Source of the DNA: Apricaphanius iberus
Taxonomy: Eukaryota > Chordata > Actinopteri > Cyprinodontiformes > Aphaniidae
Length of the DNA: 64,000 nt
Direction of reading: 5' to 3'
NCBI GenBank assembly: GCA_028564705.1
Contig: JAPXFQ010000344.1
Span: forward strand, 563,001 to 627,000
Under the pieces are notes generated by a model, which worked only from the letters and a program-made list of their open reading frames with translations, was not told the origin of the DNA and ran no database searches. Every line of letters starts with the position of its first letter. Positions within the stretch are counted from its first letter, which is position 1. Positions 22,315-32,770 of the stretch are shown here, in pieces. Position numbers and translations under genes: made by a program.

Positions 22315-25299
22315 TTCAAAGTGTTGTAAGTGGCTTTACTACTACAATAAAACGAAATAAAAAGAGCAGAGATGTGCAATCGGGGATGACAGTCGGTTTC
22401 ACCCACAGACCAACAATCACCACCTCTGTGCCGCCCAAAGAGCTCTCTGGGGACTAGCTGGATATAAAAGAAATGGGGGTGAGGATATTTCTATAACAGA
22501 AATTAGGTAAACAGTTTAAACACCTTTGAGCAGTAAACTCTTTGATGGCAAATATCTTAAAAAACTCAGTTTTTGTGTGACAAGAACATGCCAGTCAGTG
22601 CCTGTATTAGGACATGATTTGCCGATGCATCTTGTCCAAAGTTAACCAAACCAAACAGCCAGGCACAGTTAGCCTAGTTGTTCAACCTTGAAAAAATTAT
22701 AACCTAATTTCAATGCCTCTAGTTGACATCCTTATGATATCCTTTGACATTTCAGTACTTTTTTTTGCAGTACAAATGAAATTCCTCTGGTTTAATTTGA
22801 CTTGCTGCTCTTGCAGATGACAGCTCACTAAAGACTGGTTCATCTGTAATAGTAAAAAGGTTTATAACCCGTTTTTGCGTGAAATTAAAATGTGCAAGCT
22901 TGTGCAATTTCTTGTACAGTAACGCTTCACGCTAGCTCACAAACATTTCTGTTTTTTTCTAATAAACCAGCATTTTTTCATTTTGTAATCTATTAAAAGG
23001 ACATAGCTATTCATCACTGCAAAGAGGCATAACCAAATATGTAAAGATGAACAGAAAAAATTAAATAAATATAAGGAACAAAAGAGTTAACAATAAAAAA
23101 ATGAGTCATCATTTTCACTGAATGATATAAAAAAGGATGATCAAACCTTACTGACTTTTAGTGTTGAATTAAATGTTTACCAATGAGAAATTGACTAAGA
23201 CCAGACAAACTAGTTCATAAATAAGCCTTTTATCACCTTTCATACGTTCTGCGCGTAGTGTTGTAACACAGTCATGCAAATATGTCCTCAATGAAGCACG
23301 TAAATGGTAATTACCCCACCTATATCTATTTAAGCAACAACCACAACGCTTATCAAAGCTCAGAGATAGAACATTACAAAAAGAATAAGCTAGCTGACTA
23401 TCTGCAACAGCTGAAATAAGCCAAACTACATGAGCAGCATAGCAGAAAAAAAAATGATTTGGTTTAGCCTGAAAGTTCTCCTGTAACCTTGAATTAACAC
23501 AGGTACGACGGTTTCACTCCCAGCCAGTGAGAAAAGGAAGGATGGAGAGAAAAAGGAGAGGAGAGGAGAGTGGGATGGACAGAAGCTGAGAGACATTAAG
23601 ACACAAGCAGCTGTGAAGGGGTTGAATAAAGGCGGTGCAGATAAAGTCAGGAAGAGCAGAACTTCCTATGAAAATATTTATCATTCCAGAAACGTTTGGC
23701 TACAGAGAGGTTTGGAATTAATTTGTGTTTTCTTAGGGTGGCGAGGAGTGGAGGGGGGCTGCCTTCAGTGTACAGGATGGGGAATTCTCCACATCCCAGA
23801 GCTTTTTCAGGCTGCTGCTGCTTATTCCCAATTTATTAGAGCGGGTAATAAGAACCATGAAGGCTGAGTAGGGGGGGGGGGACCAACCGAGAAGGGCTTC
23901 GGGTCAGCGACCGAGAGGCCGTCCAGAAATGGGGCCTGGTATTATTAGGCAGAAGAACCACAGTGTTAAATCAAACACAGTGGAGCCCACACGTTCGGTA
24001 TGTGGTCTGAGCACAACGCTCGGCAGCCTCCAGCACACCCCTGGATGTTATTTGTGTCCTTAAAATGCAGGAGATTTAGCAGGATTTACAGCCCATTGAG
24101 AACAGAAACATGATCTAGGTGCTATCTAAACTAATATTCTCTGTTTCTCTGAAGGTCTGGCTCAGATAATTGAAACTGGCAGGAAAAGATGCGCATAGAC
24201 TCTGTAATGAAAAAGCTAGTGGTGAGAGTGAAACGGCCTGTGTGCCACCTATTCACGCGTCTTTGCAAATAAAAACATGCTCTGGTCCGGCGTCTATGAA
24301 AACCGACTACATAGAAAAAAATCTCCAATAACATAATCTTTGCAAATAAAACTAAAACTTACCAGAAGATACATTTGCATTAAATACATCCTGTCTATTT
24401 TTATCATTCCGTCCAAATGATAGAATCAAGTAAACGGCTTCAACTTTAAAACTGCAGTTGAGAAAAATTATTGAATAGAGTTAAACGAAAAGGAAAAAAA
24501 CACAGAGACTTTTTGGTTGAAAGCCATAAAGGGGTCATAGGGAAAAAAATAAAAATGAATACCAGCTTTGAAAAATGCTGAAGTGTGGCTACCCTAATTT
24601 CCTCTAATGACGGTCTGGCTGCTGGAGGCCTGTCAGTGAATTGGATGCAATCTTCTGTAGTTAAGCAGAAAATGAGCAGAAAGTGTAGCAATGATTCAAG
24701 CAGAACCAAGAAAAACAAAAGTTTAAATTAAAAAGTGATGACCCTTCACTTTTTCCCTTTTTTTGGATCTATAGGCAGCACCATGGGAGGCAAATAAACC
24801 AATGGCTCCTGGGCTTTCCTGCTCCTTTAAATCACTTTCTAAAAATTCTGAATGAATGACAAATAAATTAGTGTTGTATGACTTTCTGAAATTATTTGAT
24901 TATTATTGTTATTAACTATTATTATTTTTGTTAACCGATTTTTAATAACATTTGATTTTAATTCAGTTGAAAATAAAGTCCTTTTGCGCAAAATGCCTGT
25001 CAAACAATTCTAAGTCTGGCTGTAATTTAAAGAGGCTGTTTTAGTTTTTTTTTTAAATTGCAGTTTTGTGAAGATTTTTCTTTAAAATTAAAATGTAAAA
25101 TAGCCCAACATTTAACACCGGTGCATGTAAAATAAATAAATAAAAAGTTGTATGTCCTACTAAGAGATGAATTTGGCTTTTTTTGTTTGTTTTTTGAGGC
25201 AGCATCATTTTTGAAATACAGAACCCGCCTTACAGAAATGTAAGCGCCAGATTAGAAAACAACACGTCTCTGTATCAGAAACAAATCTAATCGTTTTAC
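22315..25299. other. unique sequence, candidate eya2 intron 1
   Basis: No shared repeats or exons found. Features are a G(10) run at 23871-23880 and purine-rich sequence at 23530-23660. 23700-24130 is balanced in composition and could hold conserved non-coding sequence. The ORFs at 23613-23867 and 24446-24718 have no recognisable domain. Confidence 0.4.
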
Positions 25300-25860
25300 A
25301 CTCACCATAAAAAAAAAAAAAGACGATTATTATTACTGCAGCGAAGCGAATGCAGGAAGAATCCGTCCTACAGTCAGAGCTGCCGCTCCATGCCCGGAGA
25401 AGCTTCCTCTGGCGTCCCGCAGTGAGCGCTCCTGTCGCCCCGGAGCTCCTCGGAGTGTTTGAGAACGGACAGAAAACTGAACTGAACTGTCTCTGTCCGG
25501 TTTGCAGGCTCCAGGTGAAGGCTTTTTTCCAGACACGCAGTCGGCATCGATCCCACTAGCTTCTCCTCTGCAGCTCCAGGAGGAGTGTTTGCTTTCCCGG
25601 AGGTGAGGAAGTTTTGTTAAGTAAATGAGCGAAGATTTTTGGTTCCTCCTCCTCCTGAGCGGAGTGCGAGGCGGCTTTATGCGTGCCTCCTTTTAGTCTC
25701 AGCTTTAAATCTTTTGTTTGGTCAGGAGCTCTTCTCCGAGCCTCCTTCACACAGCGACCCTCCGAACTATTTACTCTCCGATGCTGCAGACTTTCTCTGT
25801 TTGCTGCACATATAAAGGTTTTCCCACTCTGCGCTCAGCGACTCCAGGGTGCTGACAGGT
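25300..25860 (-). promoter_or_regulatory. GC-richer promoter / first-exon candidate, possibly of eya2
   Basis: This interval is clearly richer in G+C and CpG than its surroundings and free of recognised repeats. Read on the minus strand it ends in a T-tract followed by TTATG|GTGAGTG, a good splice donor at 25306/25305, as expected of an untranslated first exon. A TATA-like element lies at 25811-25818; the perfect form TATAAAGG reads on the plus strand, while the minus strand reads the weaker CCTTTATATG. A short ATG-GAG-CGG-CAG-CTC-TGA frame occurs within it. Its position, about 14 kb upstream of the 11160-11272 exon, fits an eya2 transcription start. A plus-strand or bidirectional promoter is equally possible. 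No coding sequence is assigned. Confidence 0.33.
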
Positions 25861-26200
25861 TTATCAAGACGTTGTTGTCTTTCCTCCTCCCCTCCCAGAG
25901 CCCCAAATACTTACAGGAATACTGAGGCAAAGTGTATACAGACAGTTCGTTTCACAAGAATACTGTTGCATTTAAAGTTAATTTCACTCTAGAGATGCAG
26001 GTGGTTTATTCATCCACTTCATTTTGCCGCGACCACCTACAACCCGAGTGAAATAAATAAAGAAAAGTTACTTAAAGTCGTCATTTATTGTCGCCAAACA
26101 ATATCCTAATTTAATATCCCATGCCATACTTATTCTATGAACGATAAAATAAAATTGCTTTCTCCACATAAAGTTTGGGTTTTACTTGTACATTCTTTAC

Positions 26201-26805
26201 TTAAAGGTTGAATATTTTCATAAAAAGCTATATTTTAAAAAAGAAACATGGAGTTTAGAGGGGTGCAGAATGATTTTCAACATTTCCTTAAAAAATTGTA
26301 TGTGAATTAAAATATAATTTAGATTTTGAATGGCACTGACGTTGTGTTTAGCCTACATCTACCAGGCTGTAGTGGCCGCAAGGGTTGATAGACATGGTCC
26401 CTATGATCCAACAATGTGGTCGGCACAGCTGTATGCTGGTACTGGGAAAAATGGTGGAGTCAGCAAGTCACGCAGCTCCATCAGAGCTCCGGAGATATTG
26501 TTATCCGTCTCAGGAGAGGAGTGACCGGAGAAAAACATGAACTAGAATAGTTTAAGGTAAAGCCAACAGTAGATGGACCCACATAAAACATTTGCACGGC
26601 ATCAAACACACGCGGAAACGGCGACTTTCCTCCTGGATCGGTAAGCTAACTCACTAGCTAACTTGGCTAACGTTAGCTGTCAGTTAAACTCCTCTAAAAT
26701 ACATTCACTGGACGTATCAAACCTGGCAACCCAACAGCTGGAATGATGTTTCTATTGGTGTAAGTGAAACCTAGATACACTAGATGTTCCATATTCAACT
26801 TTTAA
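26201..26805. mobile_element. TIR element, TTAAAGGTTGAATAT family (about 0.6 kb)
   Basis: Left end TTAAAGGTTGAATATTTTC, right end GTTCCATATTCAACTTTTAA: inverted termini. The right 120 bp, read on the minus strand (GTTGAATATGGAACATCTAG), match the starts of copies at 45133 and 52474 in words such as TAAAGGTTGAATATGGAAC and GTGACATCTAG. The interior (26340-26700) is non-coding and contains GCTAACTCACTAGCTAAC. Confidence 0.55.
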
Positions 26806-26939
26806 TATGGGTCCATATTCAGAAAATTAAAGTCAGATAATACCAGCAGTTTCTGATTACGTTGTTGTATTCTACTCGCTTTTATAGTAGCAGTATAGTA
26901 GTAGCAGTATTAGCAGTGTTAGCTATAATAATCGCCTCT

Positions 26940-27250
26940 GGAATCAGAACCAAACATGGAGAAGAAGCTTTCGGTCTCTATGCCCCATAATGTGGAACAA
27001 ACTACCTGATGACTGCAAAGCTGCTGAAACACTGAGCTGCCTTAAATCAAAATTTAAAACGCATCTGTTTAGAGCTGCTTTTGAGTCAACGATTATGACG
27101 CTTAATTCCCGTTTGGTTGTTTTTTTTTCTTTCTGTAATGTCTTTTTATTCGTTGCTGTTTTTACTTTCCATGCTTTTAATCGTTTTATTGTTTCTTTAC
27201 CAAGAAATCATGTGAAGCACCTTGAATTAACTTGTTGAAAGTTCGCTATA
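26940..27250 (+). pseudogene. Rex1/Babar-type LINE 3' fragment, copy 1
   Basis: Final part of a non-LTR retrotransposon ORF2. Seen: RTKHGEEAFGLYAP in one frame, then a one-base shift, then MWNKLPDDCKAAETLSCLKS and KFKTHLFRAAF. This matches the C-terminal motif (W-N-x-LP..., F-K-x-x-L-K-T-H-LF) common to Rex/CR1/L2-like LINEs. It is followed by the typical 3' tail GTGAAGCACCTTGAATTAAC and CTATACAAATAAAATGA. It is 5'-truncated, as LINE insertions usually are, and inactivated by the frameshift. A second copy lies at 40405-40895. Confidence 0.75.
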
Positions 27251-28465
27251 CAAATAAAATGATCTCGCCTATAATTGATAATGCCTTTTTAATATTTTTA
27301 TTATTTGAATGAATTGATGGTTCTGGGCCTTGTGTTCAGGGCTTTGGATTATGTTGGAATGTATGGAAGGTGCTAAAAAACTAAACACATATTTGCACTC
27401 TTAAAACCTTTGTTCCGATTAAAAAGCGTGGATATCATCACTTATCTATTGCTGTGCTTGTGGAAGAGGTGACAGATACTTCGAGGTTACCAAAACAGAC
27501 TGCATGGATGTGTGGGCTTGGCAACACCTGCTGGTGTAACTGTCATTCACAGAGGTTCCCTTAAAATGGAGGAAACGTGGTGCAGGTGTGTCATCCTCCC
27601 TACGCGTGTGTTCCTGTCTGCTTCATGTGGGACTAGCATGTGGGCCATTGTCTCTGTGTATTTTCTGTAACTTGAGAGAGAGCATTTCGCAGCAAAGAAC
27701 TGTGACTTGGTAGGAAACAGGCCTTCCTTACCAGGAACAACAGGATTTTCTGGCTGAAGTCATCCACACATGGGAAATGTGAGGGCACCTGGGTGAAGAT
27801 TTATACAACTTTACATCTGGGATGGTCCAGACATGACGGACCTTTCTACACAAGAATCTTACATCATAACTTCACTTTTATTTCAGTTTTCATTTGTTTT
27901 TTGTTAAATAAATTAAACATTTTTCCATTAACATGGCAGGTTTGCCCAAAACGTTGGTTTTCTTTTTGCAGATATTTTTGTTGTTGTCTATTTACCTACA
28001 TCTTTGGTGAATTAACAAATGCTTCAGATCATAAAAACATTTGAGGGTAAAAAAGATACTGGTACAAATGTACTTTTGAAGAGTTCATCAATAGAGTTGA
28101 TTCACAAGTTTACACCTTTTAGCAGTTACAATCAGTACTTTGGACGCTTTGTTTGAACAATAATACTTACTACGATATAATTAAGTCTAATTAAGGTATT
28201 GACATAAATATAAATGTTACAGATATTTAATTATTTAGAAACAAAATATTATTATATTTTGAAAAAGACATGGTTTTCTTGGAAATGTAAAAAAAAGTTT
28301 ATTAAAACACCATCTAAGATACATAAATGACAACTAACAACTTATTCAATTAACAATGGTTCTATGTATGATTTCCATTACATATAGAACATCATGAAAA
28401 CACCCTTTTCTATCCTATTTGCATTGTTTTAAAACAATATCTGTTTTTATTTCCTCTGATAGTTT
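27251..28465. other. unique intergenic sequence
   Basis: No exon or repeat recognised. The plus-strand frame at 27793-28044 is low-complexity (Phe/Leu-rich) and unsupported. Confidence 0.4.
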
Positions 28466-28517
28466 GGGTTCTACGGAGCCCCCCTGGTCCCACGTTGTTA
28501 AAAAAAATTAAGTTGTA

Positions 28518-28643
28518 CTATCTTGTGGCCTCAAGATAGTATCTCGTGGCCTCAAGATAGTTTCTCGTGGCCTCAAGATAGTATCTCGTGGCCTCAAGAT
28601 AGTATCTCGTGGCCTCAAGATAGTAACTCGTGTCTTCAAGATG
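28518..28643 (-). repeat. 21-bp satellite, left array (about 6 units)
   Basis: Units read TATCTCGTGGCCTCAAGATAG on the plus strand, inverted relative to the right array. The last two units are degraded (GTAACTCGTGTCTTCAAGAT). It begins immediately inside the 60-bp terminal repeat. Confidence 0.9.
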
Positions 28644-29093
28644 GCAAAGTGTGTGACACATTGACACATTGTTATTTACGTAGTTATGTTCAGTGTACAA
28701 TACAGTTTGTTGCAGTTCTGGTTTTATTTATTTACTAGCATTTTAATCTTGTATGCTGCATATGCATAGTCCTTTATTATTTTATTAACCAACTTCGATT
28801 ATTATTTATATTCCTTTAAATGTCTTGATGCGCACATAACTGTGATACAAGAATTGTCCCACAGGTTATCAATACTATCAACACAGATCAAAGTATTTCT
28901 GATTTTTATTTTAAGTTAGCTTATAGTGGAGTGTGCAGATGGGTTCATTAATTATTGAAGTGTTTCACATCTTAGTCGTTTTGAATGTAAGAAAAGCATA
29001 TGTCCTTGAGGCCTACGAAAAAACGTCAGCAGAGGGCGTTCTAGGCTTAGATCACGGTGCCTCCGTCCGTCTGGCTGTGTTTCGTATAGTAAA

Positions 29094-29897
29094 CTACTAT
29101 CTTGAGGCCATGAGATACTATCTTGAGGCCACGAGATACTATCTTGAGGCCACGAGATACTATCTTGAGGCCACGAGATACTATCTTGAGGCCACGAGAT
29201 ACTATCTTGAGGCCATGAGATACTATCTTGAGTCCACGAGATACTATCTTGAGGCCACGAGATAGTATCTTGAGGCCACGAGTTAGTATCTTGAGGCCAC
29301 GAGATACTATCTTGAGGCCACGAGATACTATCTTGAGGCCACGAGTTAGTATCTTGAGGCCACGAGAAAATATCTTGAGGCCACGAGATACTATCTTGAG
29401 GCCACGAGTTAGTATCTTGAGGCCACGAGATACTATCTTGAGGCCACGAGATACTATCTTGAGGCCACAAGTTACTATCTTGAGGCCACAAGTTAGTATT
29501 TCGAGGTCACGAGATACTATCTTGAGGCCACAAGTTAGAATCTTGAGGCCACGAGATACTATCTTGAGGCCACGAGATACTATCTTGAGGCCACGAGATA
29601 CTATCTTGAGGCCACAAGTTAGTATCTCGAGGCCACGAGATACTATCTTGAGGCCACGAGTTACTATCTTGAGGCCACAAGTTAGAATCTCGAGGCCACG
29701 AGATACTATCTTGAGGCCACAAGTTAGTATCTTGAGGCCACGAGAAACTATCTTGAGGCCACGAGATACTATCTTGAGGCCACGAGTTACTATCTTGAGG
29801 CCACAAGTTAGTATCTTGAGGCCACGAGATACTATCTTGAGGCCACAAGTTAGTATCTTGAAGCCACGAGATACTATCTTGAGGCCACAAGATAGTA
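29094..29897 (+). repeat. 21-bp satellite, right array (about 38 units)
   Basis: Consensus CTATCTTGAGGCCACGAGATA, with variants at defined positions: GAGATAC / GAGTTAG / AAGTTAG / AAGTTAC at one end and TCTTGAG / TCTCGAG in the middle. The first eight or so units are nearly uniform (GAGATAC); mixed variants dominate to the right. The 21-bp period is a multiple of three, so stop-free units stay open in several frames, which explains the long repetitive frames at 28952-29491, 29228-29905 and 29507-29890. These are not genes. Confidence 0.95.
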
Positions 29898-30440
29898 CAA
29901 TTTAATTTTTTTTAACAACGTGGGACCAGGGGGGCTCCGTAGGGTTCAGTGAAAGTTGTACTGACAAGATATTTGGCTTTTGCAGCTGATTTGGCCACAC
30001 ATGTTTTAAGAATGAATTATTATAAAGCTACAAATGCTGCAATATTAAAAAGCGTGAAGCAAAGAAAAACTACAGGTAAAACAAAGTGAATGAACAGTAT
30101 CACAAAGGGAAACAATGTTAATAGCTCTGGAATGTACTGGGTGCCCAGGCATGAACTAGTCTGCCTTTGGTTTAAAAAACGGTGAAGCAGGCCTGATATA
30201 TTATTTTTGGTGGAATGTTAGGTGGAACTATAAAATCCACCATTGTCTCCATTTTCCTCTTTAGTTCTCAGCGGTCTGTCTCTCCATCTGCATGACACAC
30301 TGTTCCTGTCATTATGTGTTGTTGATACTATTAAAGAAAAAAATTGTTCTGTTGACAGTCAGCAGAATTATCTTAACTACATTAAATTAATTAAATAACC
30401 TTAACTCAAAAATATTTTAAATAAAATTTTTGATATGAAT

Positions 30441-30781
30441 TAGAGATGCAACGATGGCACTTTTTTTCAAAAATACCGATACCGATACTCGGATCTGAGT
30501 ACCAATGGCGATAATTCTCCCATACAAAAATGCAATTAATTGAAAGACAGGTTTTACTTTTTGCTCTGTTTGTTACAACAAATGTTGGCGAATCGGATAA
30601 AAAAAGAATATATAAATAAAAAAACGAACACAAAACTAAAATTTCAAAGGAATAATAAACATCTGAAACATTTATTGCGGAGTTTCCACATTTTAAATTT
30701 TGGTTAACTAACTGGTATGAGTACATTAGAACGGTATCTGCATCGATACCTGATACCAGTGTCAGTACCGGTGCATCCCTA
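30441..30781 (+). mobile_element. hAT MITE, family GGGATGCAACGATACC, copy D, with target duplication
   Basis: Best-bounded member: TAGAGATGCAACGATGGCAC ... GTACCGGTGCATCCCTA, flanked on both sides by the perfect octamer ATATGAAT (30433-30440 and 30782-30789). The perfect 8-bp duplication identifies the family as hAT and this copy as one of the younger insertions. It is 341 bp long and non-coding; the interior shares GAAAGACAGGTTTTACTTT with the other copies. Confidence 0.85.
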
Positions 30782-30829
30782 ATATGAATCGTACATTATT
30801 TTATAATTTAGGGAAACTGACGTGGTTTC

Positions 30830-31446
30830 CAGAGGTGGGGAGAGAAGCCAAAAATTGTACTCAAGTAAAATCAGCACTGGATCAGAATATTTTGAGTCAA
30901 ACAGAAGTAAAAAGTAGTGATCACAAAAAATGACTCAAGTAAAAGTTAAATAAGGATTTGGTTTCAAAAAAAGGCTACTTGAGTAGTACTTTAATCTGAG
31001 TTAGTTGACAAACAAGATGCAAAAAAAGATTATGAACAAAATGAAAATTTTGGGAAGAAGAAACCCACCTTTCCAAGTCTCAGTTTTCCTGAACATAAAA
31101 GTTTTAATATCACTGCTCACAGTGGGGTATGTATATAAAAGCAAAATACTTCTCTGTATATCACTAATATCAAATCAGGCTGTAGACATAAAAAACAACA
31201 TTAGAACGATTACGCTTGTTTCCAAACATATACACGTGTGTCTATGTGTTTTCCAGTTTTGGTTCAAATGAGTTAGTTTATCATTTAGCAAAGTTACTCG
31301 AGGCTGGTAGAGTCGCCAAGAACAATATTACTCAAATAAAATTAAAAGGTATGGTGCAGTGTAAATTCTACCAGAAGAGTATTTTCCTCTCAAGTTAAAC
31401 AAGTTATTATAATTGAGTAAACATAACTAGCTACTATCCACCTCTG
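30830..31446. mobile_element. hAT-like non-autonomous element (CAGAGGTGG termini)
   Basis: Left end CAGAGGTGGGGAGAGAAGCC, right end CTAGCTACTATCCACCTCTG: inverted termini. The subterminal words ACTCAAGTAAAA and TACTTGAGTAGTACTTT are typical of this common teleost family. Flanking octamers GTGGTTTC and GTTATTTC agree at 6 of 8. The frame at 31005-31271 is not similar to a transposase. Confidence 0.7.
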
Positions 31447-31857
31447 GTTATTTCTTCCACAGTAAACATTCAGGCTTGTGTAAAACCTCCCAAAACCCTG
31501 AGGGACTTAAGCTGCATTCAGACCGCCCCATGCGTCAGCGTTAGCTGTGGGAAGATTACATGTAAAGTCTATGGTGGAGTACGTCAGAGGTCCGTCAAGG
31601 GCTCTGCGTTACGTTGAGTACGTTGGCTCCGTCAACGACGGTTGCGTTTCATACGGCAACGTACCAACGCATGCGTCACAGAAGTTCAGCAAGGTGAGCT
31701 TTTGACGGACCCAACGCAGTTAACGCAGTGCGGCAACCAATCAGAGCGTCTCACTCGAGTGATGTCACCATACACGTATCTTGAATGAAGCGCAGTCCCA
31801 GTGAAAACATTTTCAACAAACGCAGATTTAAAAAATCATAAATAACACTTACCGAAG

Positions 31858-31960
31858 TCAGATGGACAGGCGCTCCTAAGGAGGAACAGAGAACCTGTAG
31901 TTGGTGTCCTGGTGGGAGATTTGAGCTCCGATGCGGCCGAGGAGGTCGTAAAACAGGAGG
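31858..31960 (-). pseudogene. HARBI1-like transposase fragment
   Basis: Minus-strand translation reads FYDLLGRIGAQISHQDTNYR followed by FSVPP, stop, ERLSI. In PIF/Harbinger nucleases the N-terminal segment has the pattern L-L-x-x-I-x-P-x-I-x-x-Q-D-T-x-x-R-x-x-I-P-P-x-x-R-L, just ahead of the first catalytic block. The in-frame TAG after VPP and a second stop shortly after show the gene is dead. No DDE catalytic residues are present in the fragment. Confidence 0.6.
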
Positions 31961-32464
31961 AATACAAGCAACAATTGTGGTAAACATGGTGTAAAAGACC
32001 ATCTACTACATTGCTGCCATCTTTTATCTGTCTAAAAAATTAACCAGCTGTTTATTTCCTCTACAGTTGTCGTGTTTTCTTTGTTTCTACCCTACAAATC
32101 CAGCCACTCAATCCGGTCTGAGTTCATTGCTCTGCCCCCTAGTGGAACTTTCCAGTAGTACGTGCAGTGCACAAGCAAGTACGTGCCCCAGACGCAGCCT
32201 CCCGCAACATTACGGAAGGTTAAAAACAAGTATATTTCCAGCCTTAGAGACCAGAGTAGGATTTACGTCAGAGATGTGTTTCAACAACAGAGATGAACCG
32301 ATACTTAAAATGTGGGAAACTGCAATAATGTCACAGAAATGTTTAGTTTTCACTTGAAATTTTTGTTTTGTGGTCATTTTTATTCATATTTTATTTTTCT
32401 TAATCTAATTTACCCATCATTTTTTGTAACAAGCTGAGAAGAAAGTAAAACTTGTCTTCCAACT
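31951..32464 (+). repeat. 0.5 kb direct duplication, copy 1
   Basis: About 513 bp matching 34973-35487 with roughly 8-9 differences by eye and one 1-bp indel, starting AAACAGGAGGAATACAAGCA and ending CTTGTCTTCCAA. It includes the same Harbinger/hAT junction (CAACAACAGAGATGAACCGA) as copy 2, so the chimera formed before the duplication. Confidence 0.85.
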
Positions 32465-32689
32465 CTCTCGATACGATCCACCATAGTTCAGAACGTACGG
32501 CAACAGAGGAAGCCCCGCCCATGCGTTGTTTTTTCCTCAGAAGCAGGCTATGGAAGCGTCAAACTTCATCCGTTGGATGCGTTGCTCGACGTATCCAACG
32601 GATGCGGTCTGAATGCAGCATAAGTGTTGTATTCTAAAACAAGATAACTTTGTGCCACAATTCCAAAAATGTAAGTTTGGAGCAAAAAC

Positions 32690-32770
32690 AATGCTGCTTA
32701 TCAACAAAAGAACGCGAAAAATACAGGGAAACATGTTGGCGGCAGCATCATGGTTTGGGGTTAATGTTTT
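32690..32770 (+). pseudogene. short Tc1-like transposase fragment
   Basis: GGGAAACATGTTGGCGGCAG followed by CATCATGGTTTGGGG corresponds to the Tc1 block that encodes G-G-(G/S)-S-(I/V)-M-V-W-G, around the second catalytic aspartate. The frame shifts within the segment. It is too short to assign ends. Confidence 0.45.

Larger units (their letters stand above)
28472..29941. mobile_element. 1.47 kb inverted-repeat element with opposed 21-bp satellite arrays
   Basis: Termini are TACGGAGCCCCCCTGGTCCC and about 45 further bases, repeated inverted at the right end with a single G/A difference seen before the satellite begins. The hexamer GGGTTC flanks both sides directly (28466-28471 and 29942-29947), which I read as a 6-bp target duplication. 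Inward from each terminus lies a 21-bp tandem array, about 6 units on the left and 38 on the right, in opposite orientations. About 450 bp of AT-rich non-coding sequence separates them. No transposase frame is present. A 6-bp duplication does not fit hAT (8), Harbinger (3) or Tc1 (2) and leaves the superfamily open. Confidence 0.85.
31508..32622 (-). mobile_element. PIF/Harbinger element with transposase fragment and captured hAT piece
   Basis: Termini AGCTGCATTCAGACCGC and GCGGTCTGAATGCAGCA are inverted repeats next to TTA/TAA, the target type of PIF/Harbinger. The first base of the left end is mutated relative to TGCTGCATTC. Within, on the minus strand at about 31858-31960, lies a HARBI1-like coding remnant. 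The interior 31951-32464 is duplicated at 34973-35487, and its right third (32284-32464) is GGGATGCAACGATACC hAT sequence cut off on both sides. Confidence 0.7.

Noticed and set aside
28460..28480. GGGTTC flank as a tRNA B box (tRNA-targeted insertion)
   Set aside because: No acceptor stem or A box can be built around either flank; the match is to six bases only.
28518..29897. CRISPR-like array
   Set aside because: The units are contiguous 21-bp repeats with no unique spacers, in a vertebrate genome.
28952..29905. Long open frames of 127-225 codons in the 21-bp array
   Set aside because: They are translations of a tandem repeat whose period is a multiple of three, open on both strands, with no independent coding evidence.
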